Assembly: GCA_017552435.1 (NCBI GenBank)
Contig: JAFZPZ010000113.1
Span: 1 to 62,727, forward strand
Source of the DNA: Bacteroidaceae bacterium
GTDB taxonomy: Bacteria > Bacteroidota > Bacteroidia > Bacteroidales > Bacteroidaceae
DNA length: 62,727 bases
Reading direction: 5' to 3'
The notes under the pieces were generated by a model that saw only the letters and a list, made by a program, of their open reading frames with translations, was not told where the DNA came from and ran no database searches. A program made the translations under genes and the position numbers. Below are positions 62,670-62,727 of the stretch, piece by piece. The stretch's first letter is position 1. Each line of letters starts with the position of its first letter.

Positions 62670-62727
62670 ATGAAAAAAAATTACCAAAAACAATTAAGGC
62701 GACTGGCGGCAATGCTGCTGGTGGCAA
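62670..62727 (+). CDS. Start of an exported protein, cut by the window end
   Basis: The ATG at 62670 opens a frame of 19 visible codons (MKKNYQKQLRRLAAMLLVA), a basic head followed by a hydrophobic run typical of a signal peptide. The leader is AT-rich with a duplicated ttattaacttaaa segment (62628-62657). The product cannot be identified from this part. Confidence 0.6.
   Translation, partial: MKKNYQKQLRRLAAMLLVA

Overview
The window is chromosomal DNA from a Bacteroidales bacterium, most likely Prevotella or a close relative. The evidence is the promoter signature (-7 TAnnTTTG with -33 TTTG about 20 bp upstream), near absence of Shine-Dalgarno sequences, and several lineage-typical genes: the MurF-alanine racemase fusion, a gldE-type CBS protein next to ssb, GSCFA, DUF4831, DUF5687 and DUF5117-type proteins, a BspA-like LRR lipoprotein and an HU-like protein. 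No rRNA, tRNA, CRISPR array or prophage was seen. Most of the window is core housekeeping DNA.

Layout. 1-1445: the edge of an HU-like gene and an ISL3-type insertion sequence. 1674-5126: pheT and a yebC-family gene behind a hairpin-bearing promoter module, closed by a terminator hairpin. 5161-17130, minus strand: dnaB, a small peptide gene behind a large repeat-built secreted protein, DUF4831 protein, AICAR formyltransferase, an MBOAT/SGNH O-acetylation pair and a zinc-ribbon membrane protein. 17153-18537: rpsF-rpsR-rplI. 18538-21104: a palindrome-rich gap, an acyltransferase and an LRR lipoprotein driven by a second copy of the promoter module. 21153-25068: pta-ackA and cdaA-folP. 25111-26457: stand-alone murF. 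26450-32754, minus strand: an ABC importer with a GH20 hexosaminidase between its genes and a frameshifted binding-protein gene, then gldE and ssb. 32880-34211: an endonuclease/exonuclease/phosphatase protein followed by eight 42-bp palindromic repeats. 34211-47766, minus strand: metalloprotease, valS, nucleoside-recognition permease, beta-barrel candidate, DUF5687 ABC exporter, trxB, lolA-like gene and ftsK. 47950-61551: acyl-CoA ligase, murF-alr and GSCFA (both minus), then dxs-trkA-hisS-methyltransferase-glycosyltransferase-radC-DUF59-lpxH. 61552-62727: a gene-poor stretch with an IS remnant, hairpins, direct repeats, a structured RNA candidate and the start of an exported protein.

The most unusual property is in the spacers. 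Many gaps between genes are filled by tandem heptanucleotides in strict 7-bp phase, of differing sequence at different loci, often running right up to a start codon. The same kind of array also lies inside genes: 27 bp in hisS, 21 bp in a glycosyltransferase, in the signal-peptide codons of a DUF4831 gene, and at the frameshift in the binding-protein gene. An 8-bp array lies in the lolA signal peptide. A second, GC-rich palindromic repeat family also occurs both between genes and in frame inside genes. The second candidate of interest is the element at 62455-62607: five nested stems and a terminator behind a promoter, ahead of an exported-protein gene.
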